Shown: in pieces, positions 28,352 through 36,314 of the stretch
Layout of the letters: each line of letters starts with the position of its first letter
Position numbering within the stretch: the stretch's first letter is position 1
Position numbers and translations under genes: made by a program
Notes under the pieces: model-generated
What the model saw: only the letters and a program-made list of their open reading frames with translations
The model's database searches: none
Told to the model about the DNA's origin: nothing
IMG/VR virus record: IMGVR_UViG_3300024350_000252
Span: 1-64,000 of that record
Strand: one strand, 5' to 3'
DNA: 64,000 nt
From: a virus

Positions 28352-28359
28352 TATTTATT
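28352..28359 (-). promoter_or_regulatory. late-type promoter box on minus strand
   Basis: The reverse complement reads AATAAATA, 21 nt upstream of the minus-strand fibre ATG, back to back with the plus-strand box at 28373. Confidence 0.5.
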
Positions 28360-28372
28360 GTTTTTGACAAAG

Positions 28373-28380
28373 GATAAATA
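28373..28380 (+). promoter_or_regulatory. late-type promoter box GATAAATA
   Basis: 9 nt upstream of the ATG at 28389; divergent with the minus-strand box, forming a bidirectional late promoter region of about 60 nt. Confidence 0.55.
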
Positions 28381-28388
28381 TTCGTACT

Positions 28389-29831
28389 ATGGAACAAACC
28401 AACATTGATCAAATACTCGGTGGCTTGGCTGATGAGCTAAAAGCCATTTCTGCTGCTAACAAAGTCACTGCGCCCGGAGAAATACTAGCTGTTATTGAAC
28501 AGAATCTAGCTAGTCTTTTCAGGAATGTACCCTACGGTTCATTGAGCGGAGACCACATAGAAGGCGGAAAAATCAAAAATTTCAGCAGCTCTGGTATAAG
28601 AGATTCTGCTACAAAAACTGTTCTGACTATCGACGACACAGGAATCAAAACTAGAAATGCCAGCATCGACAACGTTGATTCCAATCTAAATGTATCTAAA
28701 ACATTGACTGCCAACGAGCTAGTAGTAGTCAACGATCTCACAGTATCAGGCATTTTAAGAGCCAATTTAGAAGTAGACTACAAAAAAATACTCAATCAGA
28801 TTCCGCAAAGAGCCTTTACAGGCGATATGATCGCAGGCGGTACTATAAGAAACTTTGCTAGTACCGGTATACGAGATGTAGCTACTAGTCCAAAGATCGT
28901 AGTCCAAGATGATGCTGTAGCGATAGAAGCACTCAAGACTCCTTTAATCAAAGGCGATGTCGCTGTAGAAAACTCACTCACAGTCAAAGATGCCAGGATT
29001 ACTGGCACACTTACTGCTGAAGTAATTACTGTAAAAGAATTAAGAACTGATATCAGGATTGAAAGATCTACACCATTAGAATTCGTAGAGACAGCAGACA
29101 GTCCTATCATAGGAAAAGGGCTAGTTTGGAAAAGCGGTAAGAGTCCTAAACAACTGATATTAAAAGATCAAGAAACTATTTGGTCTTCACAAAATATAGA
29201 TCTAGCACAAGAACGTTCTTACATGATAGACAGTGTGTCTGTGCTGAGTGTAAAAGAACTTGGGCCCACAGTTTCCAAGAGCAGACTCAAAGAAGTCGGC
29301 AATCTTAATAAACTAACAGTGTTGGGAGATGTAAACTTCAATGATGTATTCGTTTACAATTCTGTCAGCGATAGGATTGGTATAGGCATAGAACAAGGAC
29401 ACAGCAAGCTATCTGTATTCGAGCATAATGTAGAAATCATGGTAGGCACTAAAGATCAAAGCAAGGCTGTGATCGGAACTTTTGCCAGCAATGAATTACA
29501 TCTAGTCACAGATGATACTTCAAGGATCGTGATTGACGGCTCTGGTAATACCACAGTGGGCGATGCCAATAATCCAAAACAGGTCAAGATATTTGGCAAG
29601 GTTAGTATAGGTATCAAGAATCCAGATCCTTCAGTTTCACTACATGTCGACGGACCTATCAGGATCGCAGATCGACTACAGTCATATGGTTCAGCAGCAC
29701 CTATCTATGGTACTTACAAGAAAGGTGATATTGTTTGGAATTCAGAACCTGCTATCAATCAACCCATAGGTTGGGTATGTGTAGCAGACGGTAGCCCTGG
29801 TATCTGGGCCAAGTTTGGTATGATCGGATAA
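28389..29831 (+). CDS. tail-fibre-like structural protein
   Basis: A 480-residue protein with two similar N-terminal modules (GSLSGDHIEGGKIKNFSSSG and AFTGDMIAGGTIRNFASTG, ~85 residues apart), followed by beta-repeat sequence (LTVSGILRANL, LTVKDARITGTL) and a C-terminal domain with DRIGIGIEQGHSKLSVF and a GWVCVADGSPGIWAKFG end typical of phage fibre or baseplate-distal proteins. Pairs in a divergent arrangement with the large minus-strand fibre gene. Confidence 0.78.
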   Translation: MEQTNIDQILGGLADELKAISAANKVTAPGEILAVIEQNLASLFRNVPYGSLSGDHIEGGKIKNFSSSGIRDSATKTVLTIDDTGIKTRNASIDNVDSNLNVSKTLTANELVVVNDLTVSGILRANLEVDYKKILNQIPQRAFTGDMIAGGTIRNFASTGIRDVATSPKIVVQDDAVAIEALKTPLIKGDVAVENSLTVKDARITGTLTAEVITVKELRTDIRIERSTPLEFVETADSPIIGKGLVWKSGKSPKQLILKDQETIWSSQNIDLAQERSYMIDSVSVLSVKELGPTVSKSRLKEVGNLNKLTVLGDVNFNDVFVYNSVSDRIGIGIEQGHSKLSVFEHNVEIMVGTKDQSKAVIGTFASNELHLVTDDTSRIVIDGSGNTTVGDANNPKQVKIFGKVSIGIKNPDPSVSLHVDGPIRIADRLQSYGSAAPIYGTYKKGDIVWNSEPAINQPIGWVCVADGSPGIWAKFGMIG

Positions 29832-29833
29832 AG

Positions 29834-30424
29834 ATGCCAGTCCTAGCGATAGGAAACGGTGAAAGCCGAACAAACATAGATCTAACACCGTATACTAAAA
29901 AATATCTCACAGTAGGTTGTAATGCTCTGATCAGAGACTACGATGTCGATCATCTGGTCTGTGTAGATCGAAGAATGGTCACGGAAGCAGTAGCATTAAA
30001 CAAACAATGTCGCATCTATACTAGACCAGATTGGATCGATCAATTTCAATCATATCCCCAAGTAACTACGGTACCCAAATTGCCTTATAAAGGTGATCAA
30101 AGAGCAGACGAGCCATTCCAATGGGGTAGTGGACCTTATGCTATATTGCTAGCTGCCAATCTATGTACAGACACAGTATACATGATGTCTTTTGATCTAT
30201 ATGGAAAAGTAGACAAGGTCAACAACGTGTACAAAGGTACATCCAATTATGTCAAAGACGATTCTCATGCTATAGATCCTAGTTATTGGATACATCAAAC
30301 CAAAAAAGTATTCGAAAGTTTTCCAGAGTTAACATTTGTGATAGTCAACGATGATGATTGGCCTAATCCATTAGAATGGCGACTGCCCAATGTGGAACTA
30401 ATCAGTTTTAAAGATTTCTCTTGA
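29834..30424 (+). CDS. Rossmann-like protein, possible glycan enzyme
   Basis: A 196-residue protein starting LAIGNGESRTNID and LTVGCNALIRDY, then DHLVCVDRR: a pattern like DUF115/sialyltransferase-type GT-A folds that open with a GNGxS loop. FQWGSGPYAILLAANL suggests a second nucleotide-binding loop. It lies just before QueD and two glycosyltransferases. A sugar-transfer role is inferred from context; family uncertain. Confidence 0.6.
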   Translation: MPVLAIGNGESRTNIDLTPYTKKYLTVGCNALIRDYDVDHLVCVDRRMVTEAVALNKQCRIYTRPDWIDQFQSYPQVTTVPKLPYKGDQRADEPFQWGSGPYAILLAANLCTDTVYMMSFDLYGKVDKVNNVYKGTSNYVKDDSHAIDPSYWIHQTKKVFESFPELTFVIVNDDDWPNPLEWRLPNVELISFKDFS

Positions 30425-30430
30425 CCATGT

Positions 30431-30438
30431 TATAAATA
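30431..30438 (+). promoter_or_regulatory. T4-type late promoter TATAAATA
   Basis: Exact match to the T4 late consensus, about 100 nt before queD. The leader contains a 7-bp hairpin TAACATT-ATTA-AATGTTA (30444-30461). Confidence 0.6.
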
Positions 30439-30462
30439 TCCTGTAACATTATTAAATGTTAC

Positions 30463-30501
30463 GAGGACTAAGACGCTCACCCCTCTTTAAATACTCTGCG
30501 T
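30463..30501 (+). promoter_or_regulatory. possible pseudoknot (preQ1-riboswitch-like) in queD leader
   Basis: GAGG (30463-30466) can pair with CCTC (30482-30485), and loop bases ACGC (30473-30476) with GCGT (30498-30501), giving an H-type pseudoknot. CACCCCTC followed by an A-rich TTTAAATAC stretch is reminiscent of preQ1-I. The conserved core is not matched exactly, so this is a weak candidate. Confidence 0.25.
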
Positions 30502-30538
30502 GTCATCAAACTTGCTCATTTGTTACAGGAGACTAGAG

Positions 30539-31078
30539 ATGGCAAAATATTACTCAACAAAAACTTACGGCAATGACAGAGGGCTGTCATGCTGTTTTAG
30601 ACAATGGCGTTCAACACATAGCCATTGTTCACTATTACACGGTTACTCTATCGGAATCAAACTGATTTTTGAAAGTGAAACCCTAGATGATCGCAATTGG
30701 GTCATGGACTTTGGAGGTCTAAAGGCATTCAAAGAATGGTCAGAATTTATGTTTGATCATACCTTGGTAGTCGCCCATGATGATCCTCATCTTGAAAAAT
30801 TTCAAACGCTAGCAGAATTGGGTTTGAATGATGTAGGAGGGATCTGCGATCTACGTGTAGTCGACGGAGTCGGTTGTGAAAAGTTTGCCGAATTGGCATA
30901 CAAAACAATGGACGATATCTTGAAAACGTTCCAAGCAGGTAAAGTTTGGCGTTACACTGATCATAGAAACAATTACCTAAAAGCGTTCGAACCTCGCTAT
31001 CCTGTAGGCAGCGGTGTGAGGATCAAGAGCGCAGAAGTATTCGAACACGCAGGTAATTCCGCGATCTACGAAGGTTAA
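30539..31078 (+). CDS. queD: QueD-like 6-carboxytetrahydropterin synthase
   Basis: A 179-residue member of the 6-pyruvoyltetrahydropterin synthase family, which makes the carboxypterin precursor of preQ0 and queuosine/7-deazaguanines. Visible are the catalytic Cys30 and zinc histidines in THSHCSLLHGYSIGI, VMDFGGLKAFKEW and the FDHTLVVAHDDPH block. T4-like phages use this pathway for modified DNA or tRNA; no other que gene is in the window. Start 30539 has an AGGAG RBS; an upstream in-frame ATG does not. Confidence 0.88.
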   Translation: MAKYYSTKTYGNDRGLSCCFRQWRSTHSHCSLLHGYSIGIKLIFESETLDDRNWVMDFGGLKAFKEWSEFMFDHTLVVAHDDPHLEKFQTLAELGLNDVGGICDLRVVDGVGCEKFAELAYKTMDDILKTFQAGKVWRYTDHRNNYLKAFEPRYPVGSGVRIKSAEVFEHAGNSAIYEG

Positions 31079-31080
31079 TC

Positions 31081-31779
31081 ATGCTCAATGTGATCTGTTT
31101 AAAACACGGAACCAAGTACAGTTCCGATTATGTAAACAGATTGTATAACATGATCGAGAGGCATCTAACGGTGCCTCATCGTTTTGTCTGCTTCACAGAC
31201 GATCCTTCAAATCTAAACACAGCTATCGAAATACGTATGCTGCCAGACAATCACCTACAAGGTTGGTGGTGGAAACCATATGTATTCAAAAAAGATCATT
31301 TTCCAGAAGGAGATACTTGCTTCTTTATAGATCTAGATATGGTCATTGTACGAAACATCGATCATTTGATTTCCTATAGGTCAGGAGATTTTGTAGGACT
31401 GAGAGACCCTGGTCGTGTGTTTAGGAGAGATTATCAAAAATTAGGCAGCGCAGTCATGCGTTGGCCAGCAGGAAAATTTTCTAATATATGGGATGATTTT
31501 GTAGTCAAATTTGAAACTATCTGCGCTAGACTACACGGAGATCAAGATTGGATATATGATCTACACAAAAATAACATTTACTTCTATCCAGACGAATGGA
31601 TCAAAAGTTATAAATGGGAAGTACGAACTAGGGATGAAATTTTAGGCTTCGGTAAGAATTCAAAATTTAAATTCGTATCTAATCCCAAAGTTTTAAAAGA
31701 AACTGCTGTGTTGGCCTTCCACGGGTATCCTATGGTACACGAAGTTCAAGATCCTATTATCGTAGACAATTGGAGATAG
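31081..31779 (+). CDS. glycosyltransferase (GT-A, GT8-like)
   Basis: A 232-residue GT-A fold protein: KHGTKYSSDYVNRLY start, FVCFTDD, and FFIDLDMVIV containing the DxD metal site; AFHGYP near the end carries a conserved His. Possibly glycosylates phage DNA, virion or host surface. It lies 2 nt after queD, and its 3' end overlaps the convergent gene by 34 nt. Confidence 0.82.
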   Translation: MLNVICLKHGTKYSSDYVNRLYNMIERHLTVPHRFVCFTDDPSNLNTAIEIRMLPDNHLQGWWWKPYVFKKDHFPEGDTCFFIDLDMVIVRNIDHLISYRSGDFVGLRDPGRVFRRDYQKLGSAVMRWPAGKFSNIWDDFVVKFETICARLHGDQDWIYDLHKNNIYFYPDEWIKSYKWEVRTRDEILGFGKNSKFKFVSNPKVLKETAVLAFHGYPMVHEVQDPIIVDNWR

Positions 31780-32579
31780 GGCGAAAGCAGGCTCTGAGGA
31801 ATGCCTTCTCTCATTTCATCTTCAGTCCATTCACACCAACAAATATCATTAGCCCATTGTTCTCTATCCAATCTTGGTAGATTTTCGATCAAAGAAATAT
31901 CAGTAGCAGAAACAGGTGCTGCCAAACTGCTTCTATCTACTATAGCCGGAACTCCTGCTATAACAGATTCGATACCAGGATTGCTATTATGGTTAATAAC
32001 ACAATAGGCATCCAGAAGTTCTTGTTGGAAAGGTTTAGAATCGTCAACTTCCACTCCACTAACCGCAAACTTAAATCTAGGATGTTGGCGCAACACTATA
32101 TTCCTGTCTGTATACTTTCGAACTTCTTCTATTATATTTTTGGTCCAGGTAATAGGATCAGGCTGACCTGCCCACTGTTGGCTGTGTGCGTGTTGAGAAC
32201 ATATGATTATCTTTCCGTCATTGTTCTTCCAAGGCTGTAGTTCTATTCCTAATTTCTTTCTACGTGTCGAATCTTTTGGACCTTGTACAAAATAGTGTCC
32301 TGCGTTTATGCCGTTGACTCCTATCTTCCAAGTGATATCTCTTTTCAGTCCGCCGATTTCCAAAACTACTACCGGCTTGTTTTGGGCTCTATATGAATCA
32401 AAAACAGCTTTGTTGAATCTCATACGACCATACCAAAGCACACTCCAGATAACGGCTACGTCACCGTCTCCGGAATTATAAACGACTTCGTGTCGAAATT
32501 TTTTCAAACCTCGAGCAAAGGATTCGAATATGGGCGGACTATTCATGGCCCCGAAATTGGTGTAGAGATCAAATTTCAT
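31746..32579 (-). CDS. glycosyltransferase-like protein (GT-B type)
   Basis: A 277-residue protein on the minus strand. KPVVVLEIGGLKRD, IIICSQHAHSQQW and a C-terminal INHNSNPGIESVIAGVPAIV block (the sugar-nucleotide loop of GT-B enzymes such as capsule transferases) support the call. Overlaps the convergent GT-A gene end to end. No clear promoter. Confidence 0.65.
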   Translation of the reverse strand: MKFDLYTNFGAMNSPPIFESFARGLKKFRHEVVYNSGDGDVAVIWSVLWYGRMRFNKAVFDSYRAQNKPVVVLEIGGLKRDITWKIGVNGINAGHYFVQGPKDSTRRKKLGIELQPWKNNDGKIIICSQHAHSQQWAGQPDPITWTKNIIEEVRKYTDRNIVLRQHPRFKFAVSGVEVDDSKPFQQELLDAYCVINHNSNPGIESVIAGVPAIVDRSSLAAPVSATDISLIENLPRLDREQWANDICWCEWTEDEMREGIPQSLLSPYLQLSTIIGS

Positions 32580-32589
32580 ACTGTATATA

Positions 32590-32618
32590 TTGACTTATAG
32601 CTCTGTTGATAGTATAAT
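32590..32618 (+). promoter_or_regulatory. sigma70-type promoter, leaderless geometry
   Basis: TTGACT (32590-32595), 17-nt spacer, TATAAT (32613-32618). Initiation 7 nt downstream falls on the ATG at 32625. Confidence 0.8.
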
Positions 32619-32624
32619 AAGACT

Positions 32625-33086
32625 ATGACTAAGACTATCTTCTATAAAAAAGTAGGACGCCGTTATGTTCCGGTTTCGGAATATGACAGCGAATATTTGG
32701 ATAGCTTTCCAAAAGGAAATCATTTGGTCAGTGTATATCCGGGAGGTTCTAGTCGAAGATTCAATATCAATCCAAACTACGCTGCTATGATCGCAGCAGG
32801 CCGAATTGCCGAAGATGCTATCAGTCGTGCTGTCTATCAAGCGACAGAAGTCCGACCAAAACGCAAAGCTATGACCCAGGCAGAAATAGATGCTTGGAAC
32901 AATCTTATCAAAGTATGGGGAGAAGAAGCTCGTGGCCTTGTTCACCCATCTGCTAGAGAAGTTGCTGAAGTCGGAGTCGCTGCTATGGTAGAAGAAGCTG
33001 AAAAACTTTTACAAAACGAAAGTGTTCGCAAGGCATATGAACATTTTATGCTAATGTGCGAACTTACCAAGGATAAAAATGACTAA
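32625..33086 (+). CDS. phage protein with shared C-terminal motif
   Basis: A 153-residue protein: beta-rich N terminus (IFYKKVGRRYVPVSEYD), then PGGSSRRFNINPNYAAMIAAGRI, and C-terminal VRKAYEHFMLMCELTKDK, the same helix as at 18466 and 19435. Role unknown. The mRNA may be leaderless. Confidence 0.65.
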   Translation: MTKTIFYKKVGRRYVPVSEYDSEYLDSFPKGNHLVSVYPGGSSRRFNINPNYAAMIAAGRIAEDAISRAVYQATEVRPKRKAMTQAEIDAWNNLIKVWGEEARGLVHPSAREVAEVGVAAMVEEAEKLLQNESVRKAYEHFMLMCELTKDKND

Positions 33087-33489
33087 GATTGGTTTTACTT
33101 GCTCTACGTTTGATCTGTTCCACGCAGGTCATGTGATGATGCTAGAAGAAGCTAAAACAAAATGCGATTATCTAATTGTGGGATTACAGACCGATCCCAC
33201 ACTAGATCGGCCACACAAGAATAAACCTGTACAAGGTGTATTTGAAAGGTGGGTACAGCTTAATGGCTGTAAGCATGTGGATCAGATCGTTCCATATGCT
33301 ACAGAACAAGAGCTCTACGATATCTTGAATTCTTTTCCTATTGATGTTAGAATATTAGGAGAAGAATACATAGACAAAGATTTTACTGGCAGCGGTCTAC
33401 CGATGGAATATCATTTCAATAGACGCAGGCACAGTTTTTCCACAACCGAATTAAGACAGCGTGTAGTTGACGCAGAAAGCAACAAATGA
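33079..33489 (+). CDS. TagD-like cytidylyltransferase
   Basis: A 136-residue nucleotidyltransferase with HxGH (FDLFHAGH, His15, His18), the RWVQLNGCKHVDQIV block and STTELRQR at the C terminus, as in glycerol-3-phosphate cytidylyltransferases. Likely forms a CDP-activated alcohol or sugar phosphate for the nearby glycosyltransferases. Confidence 0.85.
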   Translation: MTKIGFTCSTFDLFHAGHVMMLEEAKTKCDYLIVGLQTDPTLDRPHKNKPVQGVFERWVQLNGCKHVDQIVPYATEQELYDILNSFPIDVRILGEEYIDKDFTGSGLPMEYHFNRRRHSFSTTELRQRVVDAESNK

Positions 33490-34514
33490 CTAAACGTATA
33501 GGGTTTGCCTGTAAATGGATCGACGGTCCTAGCCAAATCGACGGCATCAAACAGAAGGACGACTGTAAGCAGTACAATACAGGTAGCACCACTGTGGCAT
33601 GGTTAAATAGACAGACGAGAGAAGTAGCAGAACAAAAGCTATGGGATCTAGCTAATGCTAATATCGAAGCTACTCGTAAACTTGTCGAACGTGTAGGAGA
33701 ATTACCCGATGAACTCCGTATGGTCCGCCTTAGCAGTGATATTCTTCCTGTCTACACTGAGCCTAGCTGGTCTTACTATTATCGTCAGCCTGATGTCCGC
33801 TTACATCTTGAAAGAGCCTTTTCGAGTGTGGGCGATCTGGGACGCAGTCGGGGGGTACGCCTTAGCTTTCACCCTGGTCAATTTTGTGTGTTGGCTAGTG
33901 ATAATGATGACGTTGTTAGTCGCTCTATAGAGGAGTTCGAATATCATGTGGACATGGCTCGCTGGATGGGATATGGCAAAACGTTTCAAGACTTTAAAAT
34001 CAATGTTCATATCGCAGGCCGACAAGGCCCAATGGGAATACGTGCTGCGTTGGCTAGGATGACTCCCGAGGCCCGTAACACGCTAACTATCGAAAATGAT
34101 GAAATGACTTGGGGCATAGAAGACAGCATCGAGCTAGTCAACGATTGTGCCCTTGTACTAGATATACATCATCATTGGGTAAACTCAGGAGAATATATCG
34201 ATGCTAATGACGACCGTGTTAAAAGGATTATTGATAGCTGGCGGGGTGCTAGCCGCCCTGTGCTTCATTACTCTGTCAGCCGTGAAGATATATTGGTTGG
34301 ACACGACATGTATACCCTTCCTGATATGGCCCAACTGCTGAGCCAAGGATACAAAAAACAAAAACTCAGAGCTCATTCTAACTTTTACTGGAATCAACCA
34401 GCAAACGAATGGGCTCTGAGTTTCCGAGACAACTTCGATATCATGTGCGAGAGCAAAGCTAAAAATCTAGCTAGTTTCGCACTATACGAAGAAGCGCAAC
34501 AGTTAGGCTGCTGA
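33486..34514 (+). CDS. uvsE: UV damage endonuclease (UvsE/UVDE)
   Basis: A 342-residue TIM-barrel nuclease that nicks DNA 5' to UV photoproducts. Family blocks: GFACKWIDG, RLSSDILPVY, RLSFHPGQF, NVHIAGRQGPM, LTIENDEM, DIHHHW and LRAHSNFYW. Typical length. It overlaps the cytidylyltransferase by 4 nt and the convergent gene by 12 nt. Provides repair of phage DNA in sunlit water (inference). Confidence 0.92.
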   Translation: MTKRIGFACKWIDGPSQIDGIKQKDDCKQYNTGSTTVAWLNRQTREVAEQKLWDLANANIEATRKLVERVGELPDELRMVRLSSDILPVYTEPSWSYYYRQPDVRLHLERAFSSVGDLGRSRGVRLSFHPGQFCVLASDNDDVVSRSIEEFEYHVDMARWMGYGKTFQDFKINVHIAGRQGPMGIRAALARMTPEARNTLTIENDEMTWGIEDSIELVNDCALVLDIHHHWVNSGEYIDANDDRVKRIIDSWRGASRPVLHYSVSREDILVGHDMYTLPDMAQLLSQGYKKQKLRAHSNFYWNQPANEWALSFRDNFDIMCESKAKNLASFALYEEAQQLGC

Positions 34515-34772
34515 TTTTGGTTTACGGCCGCGTTTAGGCGTTCCTTCTTTCTTCTGAGCAGGCTTCTTAGCAGGAGCCTTTTTCTTTGGAGTAGGAATGC
34601 TCTTTACAGCAGCTTCTGTAGCAGCTTCAGCTACGCTAACTGGTGGTTCAACTTTATATGGGGCTACTGGTGTAGAATTAGCTACAGCTACCGCAGAACT
34701 ATCTGTAGTAGGACTGCCTGCCGGTAATACAGTTGTACCAAACCCAAAAAGCTGTTTTAGAAATTTAATCAT
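34503..34772 (-). CDS. Lys/Ala/Pro-rich small protein
   Basis: An 89-residue protein: hydrophobic N terminus (IKFLKQLFGFG), Ala/Val/Pro middle, and a strongly basic tail (PTPKKKAPAKKPAQKK, KRGRKPK) like histone or nucleic-acid-binding tails. Minus strand, AAGGAG RBS 8 nt before ATG. Convergent overlap with uvsE. Confidence 0.65.
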   Translation of the reverse strand: MIKFLKQLFGFGTTVLPAGSPTTDSSAVAVANSTPVAPYKVEPPVSVAEAATEAAVKSIPTPKKKAPAKKPAQKKEGTPKRGRKPKSAA

Positions 34773-34812
34773 GTTAATCTCCTTACAGCCTATTTAGCTG
34801 GTAAATATAGTC

Positions 34813-35370
34813 ATGAAGGACATAAAGACCTATATCAATTTAATAGAAGTAGCAGACAAACAGCTCAGGCAAGAGCCACTGCCTTATAAAAGAACCGAGC
34901 TAGATCCTGTTTTGAGTGAAAAAACTCTGGATTATCATTATGGTAAGCTAGCTAAAGCCTACGTAGAACGTTACAATAAAGGTGAAGGTGATTCAGATTT
35001 TAATAAAGGCGGAGCAGTACTACATAACATTTATTTTTCACAGCTAAAGCCGCCCGGTGGTGCTAATCGCCCATTCGGTGCTAGTGAAGAACTTATAGAA
35101 AGAAAATACAAATCGTTCGACAGTTTTAAAGAAGAATTTTTAAAAACTGCTATGACTATACAGGGCAGCGGTTGGGTGTTTATGGACAGACAAGGTGAAA
35201 TAAAGACTATAAAAAATCATAATATCACCGGTGATCCTACTAGGATAGCACTGTTAGTAGATTGGTGGGAACACGCTTGGGCATTAGATTACCAAGCAGA
35301 CAAAGACAAATATATGAATAACTTTTGGCGCATAATAGATTGGGCCATAGTAAATGATAGATTACAATAA
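34813..35370 (+). CDS. sodB: Fe/Mn superoxide dismutase
   Basis: A 185-residue superoxide dismutase. Metal ligands are visible as YHYGKLAKAYV, AVLHNIYFSQLKPPGG and VDWWEHAWALDY (Asp and His). Gly-Ser-Gly-Trp-Val and the GG loop favour the Fe type. N terminus DIKTYINLIEVADKQ replaces the usual start. A late-like GTAAATA box at 34801 would give a leaderless mRNA. Detoxifies superoxide; fits with the AhpC/AhpD genes. Confidence 0.88.
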   Translation: MKDIKTYINLIEVADKQLRQEPLPYKRTELDPVLSEKTLDYHYGKLAKAYVERYNKGEGDSDFNKGGAVLHNIYFSQLKPPGGANRPFGASEELIERKYKSFDSFKEEFLKTAMTIQGSGWVFMDRQGEIKTIKNHNITGDPTRIALLVDWWEHAWALDYQADKDKYMNNFWRIIDWAIVNDRLQ

Positions 35371-35386
35371 CTAAAGGAGACCAAAC

Positions 35387-35503
35387 ATGTTAGAAACAGT
35401 ATTTTGGATTTTAGTAGGTGCATTCGTGGGCTGGCATATTCCACAGCCATCTTGGGCTAAGGCTTTGGAAGATAAAGTCAAAGGTTTTTTTATTAAGGAC
35501 TAA
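35387..35503 (+). CDS. 38-residue membrane peptide
   Basis: Starts MLETVFWILVGAFVGWHIPQ, a single transmembrane segment, then PSWAKALEDKVKGFF. The RBS AAAGGAG precedes the ATG by 7 nt. Peptides with the same GAFVGW.IPQP.WA pattern are frequent in T4-like phages. It lies 2 nt before the iscU start. Confidence 0.7.
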   Translation: MLETVFWILVGAFVGWHIPQPSWAKALEDKVKGFFIKD

Positions 35504-35505
35504 TC

Positions 35506-35925
35506 GTGGCATATAGCAACCAGGTTATTGATCATTATGAAAACCCCCGCAATGTGGGTAGTCTTGATAAGTCTGATCCTACCGTTGGTACTGGTATGGT
35601 TGGGGCACCTGCTTGCGGCGATGTGATGAAACTTCAAATAAAGGTAGATGAAAATGGAATCATCGAAGACGCAAAGTTTAAAACCTACGGGTGCGGTTCG
35701 GCGATTGCGAGTAGCTCGCTCGTTACCGAATGGCTTAAAGGTAAGACGCTCGACCAAGCGGGTACGATTAAAAATTCGGCTATCGCAGCAGAACTCGCTT
35801 TGCCCCCCGTCAAGATCCACTGCTCTATCCTCGCAGAAGATGCTATTAAATCAGCCATTGAAGATTATCGTAGAAAGCAAAGAGAAACTGAATTAAATGA
35901 TAACACTGTCGGAACTAGCAGCTGA
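35506..35925 (+). CDS. iscU: IscU-type Fe-S scaffold protein
   Basis: A 139-residue scaffold for assembling 2Fe-2S clusters. All three ligand cysteines are present (Cys37 in PACGD, Cys63 in [10 protein letters not shown], Cys106 in KIHCSIL). GTG start directly after the membrane-peptide gene. The C-terminal 10 residues overlap the iscA start. No cysteine desulfurase is seen, so host IscS must supply sulfur. Confidence 0.92.
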   Translation: MAYSNQVIDHYENPRNVGSLDKSDPTVGTGMVGAPACGDVMKLQIKVDENGIIEDAKFKTYGCGSAIASSSLVTEWLKGKTLDQAGTIKNSAIAAELALPPVKIHCSILAEDAIKSAIEDYRRKQRETELNDNTVGTSS

Positions 35926-36217
35926 AAAAGTAAAGACACAGTTAGAACGCAGAGGCAAAGGATTGGGCATAAGAGTAGGAGTAAAAAACTCCGGATGTTC
36001 AGGTCTTGCTTATGTTTTAGAATATGTCGACACTCCAAACGAGCATGATGACGTTTGGCAAAGCAATGGTGTTAACATTTACACAGATAAGAAATCTCTA
36101 GTGTACCTGCTAGGTTTAGAAATGGATTGGATCAAAAACGGACTTAACGAAGGGTTTGATTTTAAAAACCCCAACGAAACTGCTCGCTGCGGGTGTGGGG
36201 AAAGTTTCAAAGTATAG
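35897..36217 (+). CDS. iscA: IscA/HesB-type Fe-S carrier
   Basis: A 106-residue A-type carrier with Cys34 (SGCSGLAY) and the C-terminal pair Cys98/Cys100 (CGCGESF). It takes clusters from the scaffold and passes them to apoproteins. It overlaps iscU by 29 nt, so the two are translationally coupled. Confidence 0.92.
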   Translation: MITLSELAAEKVKTQLERRGKGLGIRVGVKNSGCSGLAYVLEYVDTPNEHDDVWQSNGVNIYTDKKSLVYLLGLEMDWIKNGLNEGFDFKNPNETARCGCGESFKV

Positions 36218-36218
36218 A

Positions 36219-36306
36219 ACACCTACCTTAGGACGTTATCGTTACATAGGTGTGCCCGGCTGCTGGGCGAGGATGATAGTAGGAGTCGTGCCCGAGGGCA
36301 TCCTTA
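36219..36306 (+). ncRNA. three-stem structured RNA after iscA
   Basis: ACACCTA (36219-36225)/TAGGTGT (36247-36253), GCCC/GGGC (36254-36268), and AGGATG/CATCCT (36270-36304) with inner TGCCC-GA-GGGCA form a compact fold in the gap between convergent genes. No T run. It could be a 3' UTR element, a small RNA or an elaborate end signal. No known riboswitch class matched. Confidence 0.45.
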
Positions 36307-36314
36307 AGTGAGCA

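Noticed and set aside
30456-30536. 26-codon ORF in the queD leader
   Set aside because: No RBS, and it overlaps the proposed pseudoknot; more likely untranslated leader.
36219-36306. Glutamine (glnA-type) riboswitch
   Set aside because: A few words such as ATCGTTACAT and AGTAGG look similar, but the core order is not matched, and no plus-strand gene follows directly.
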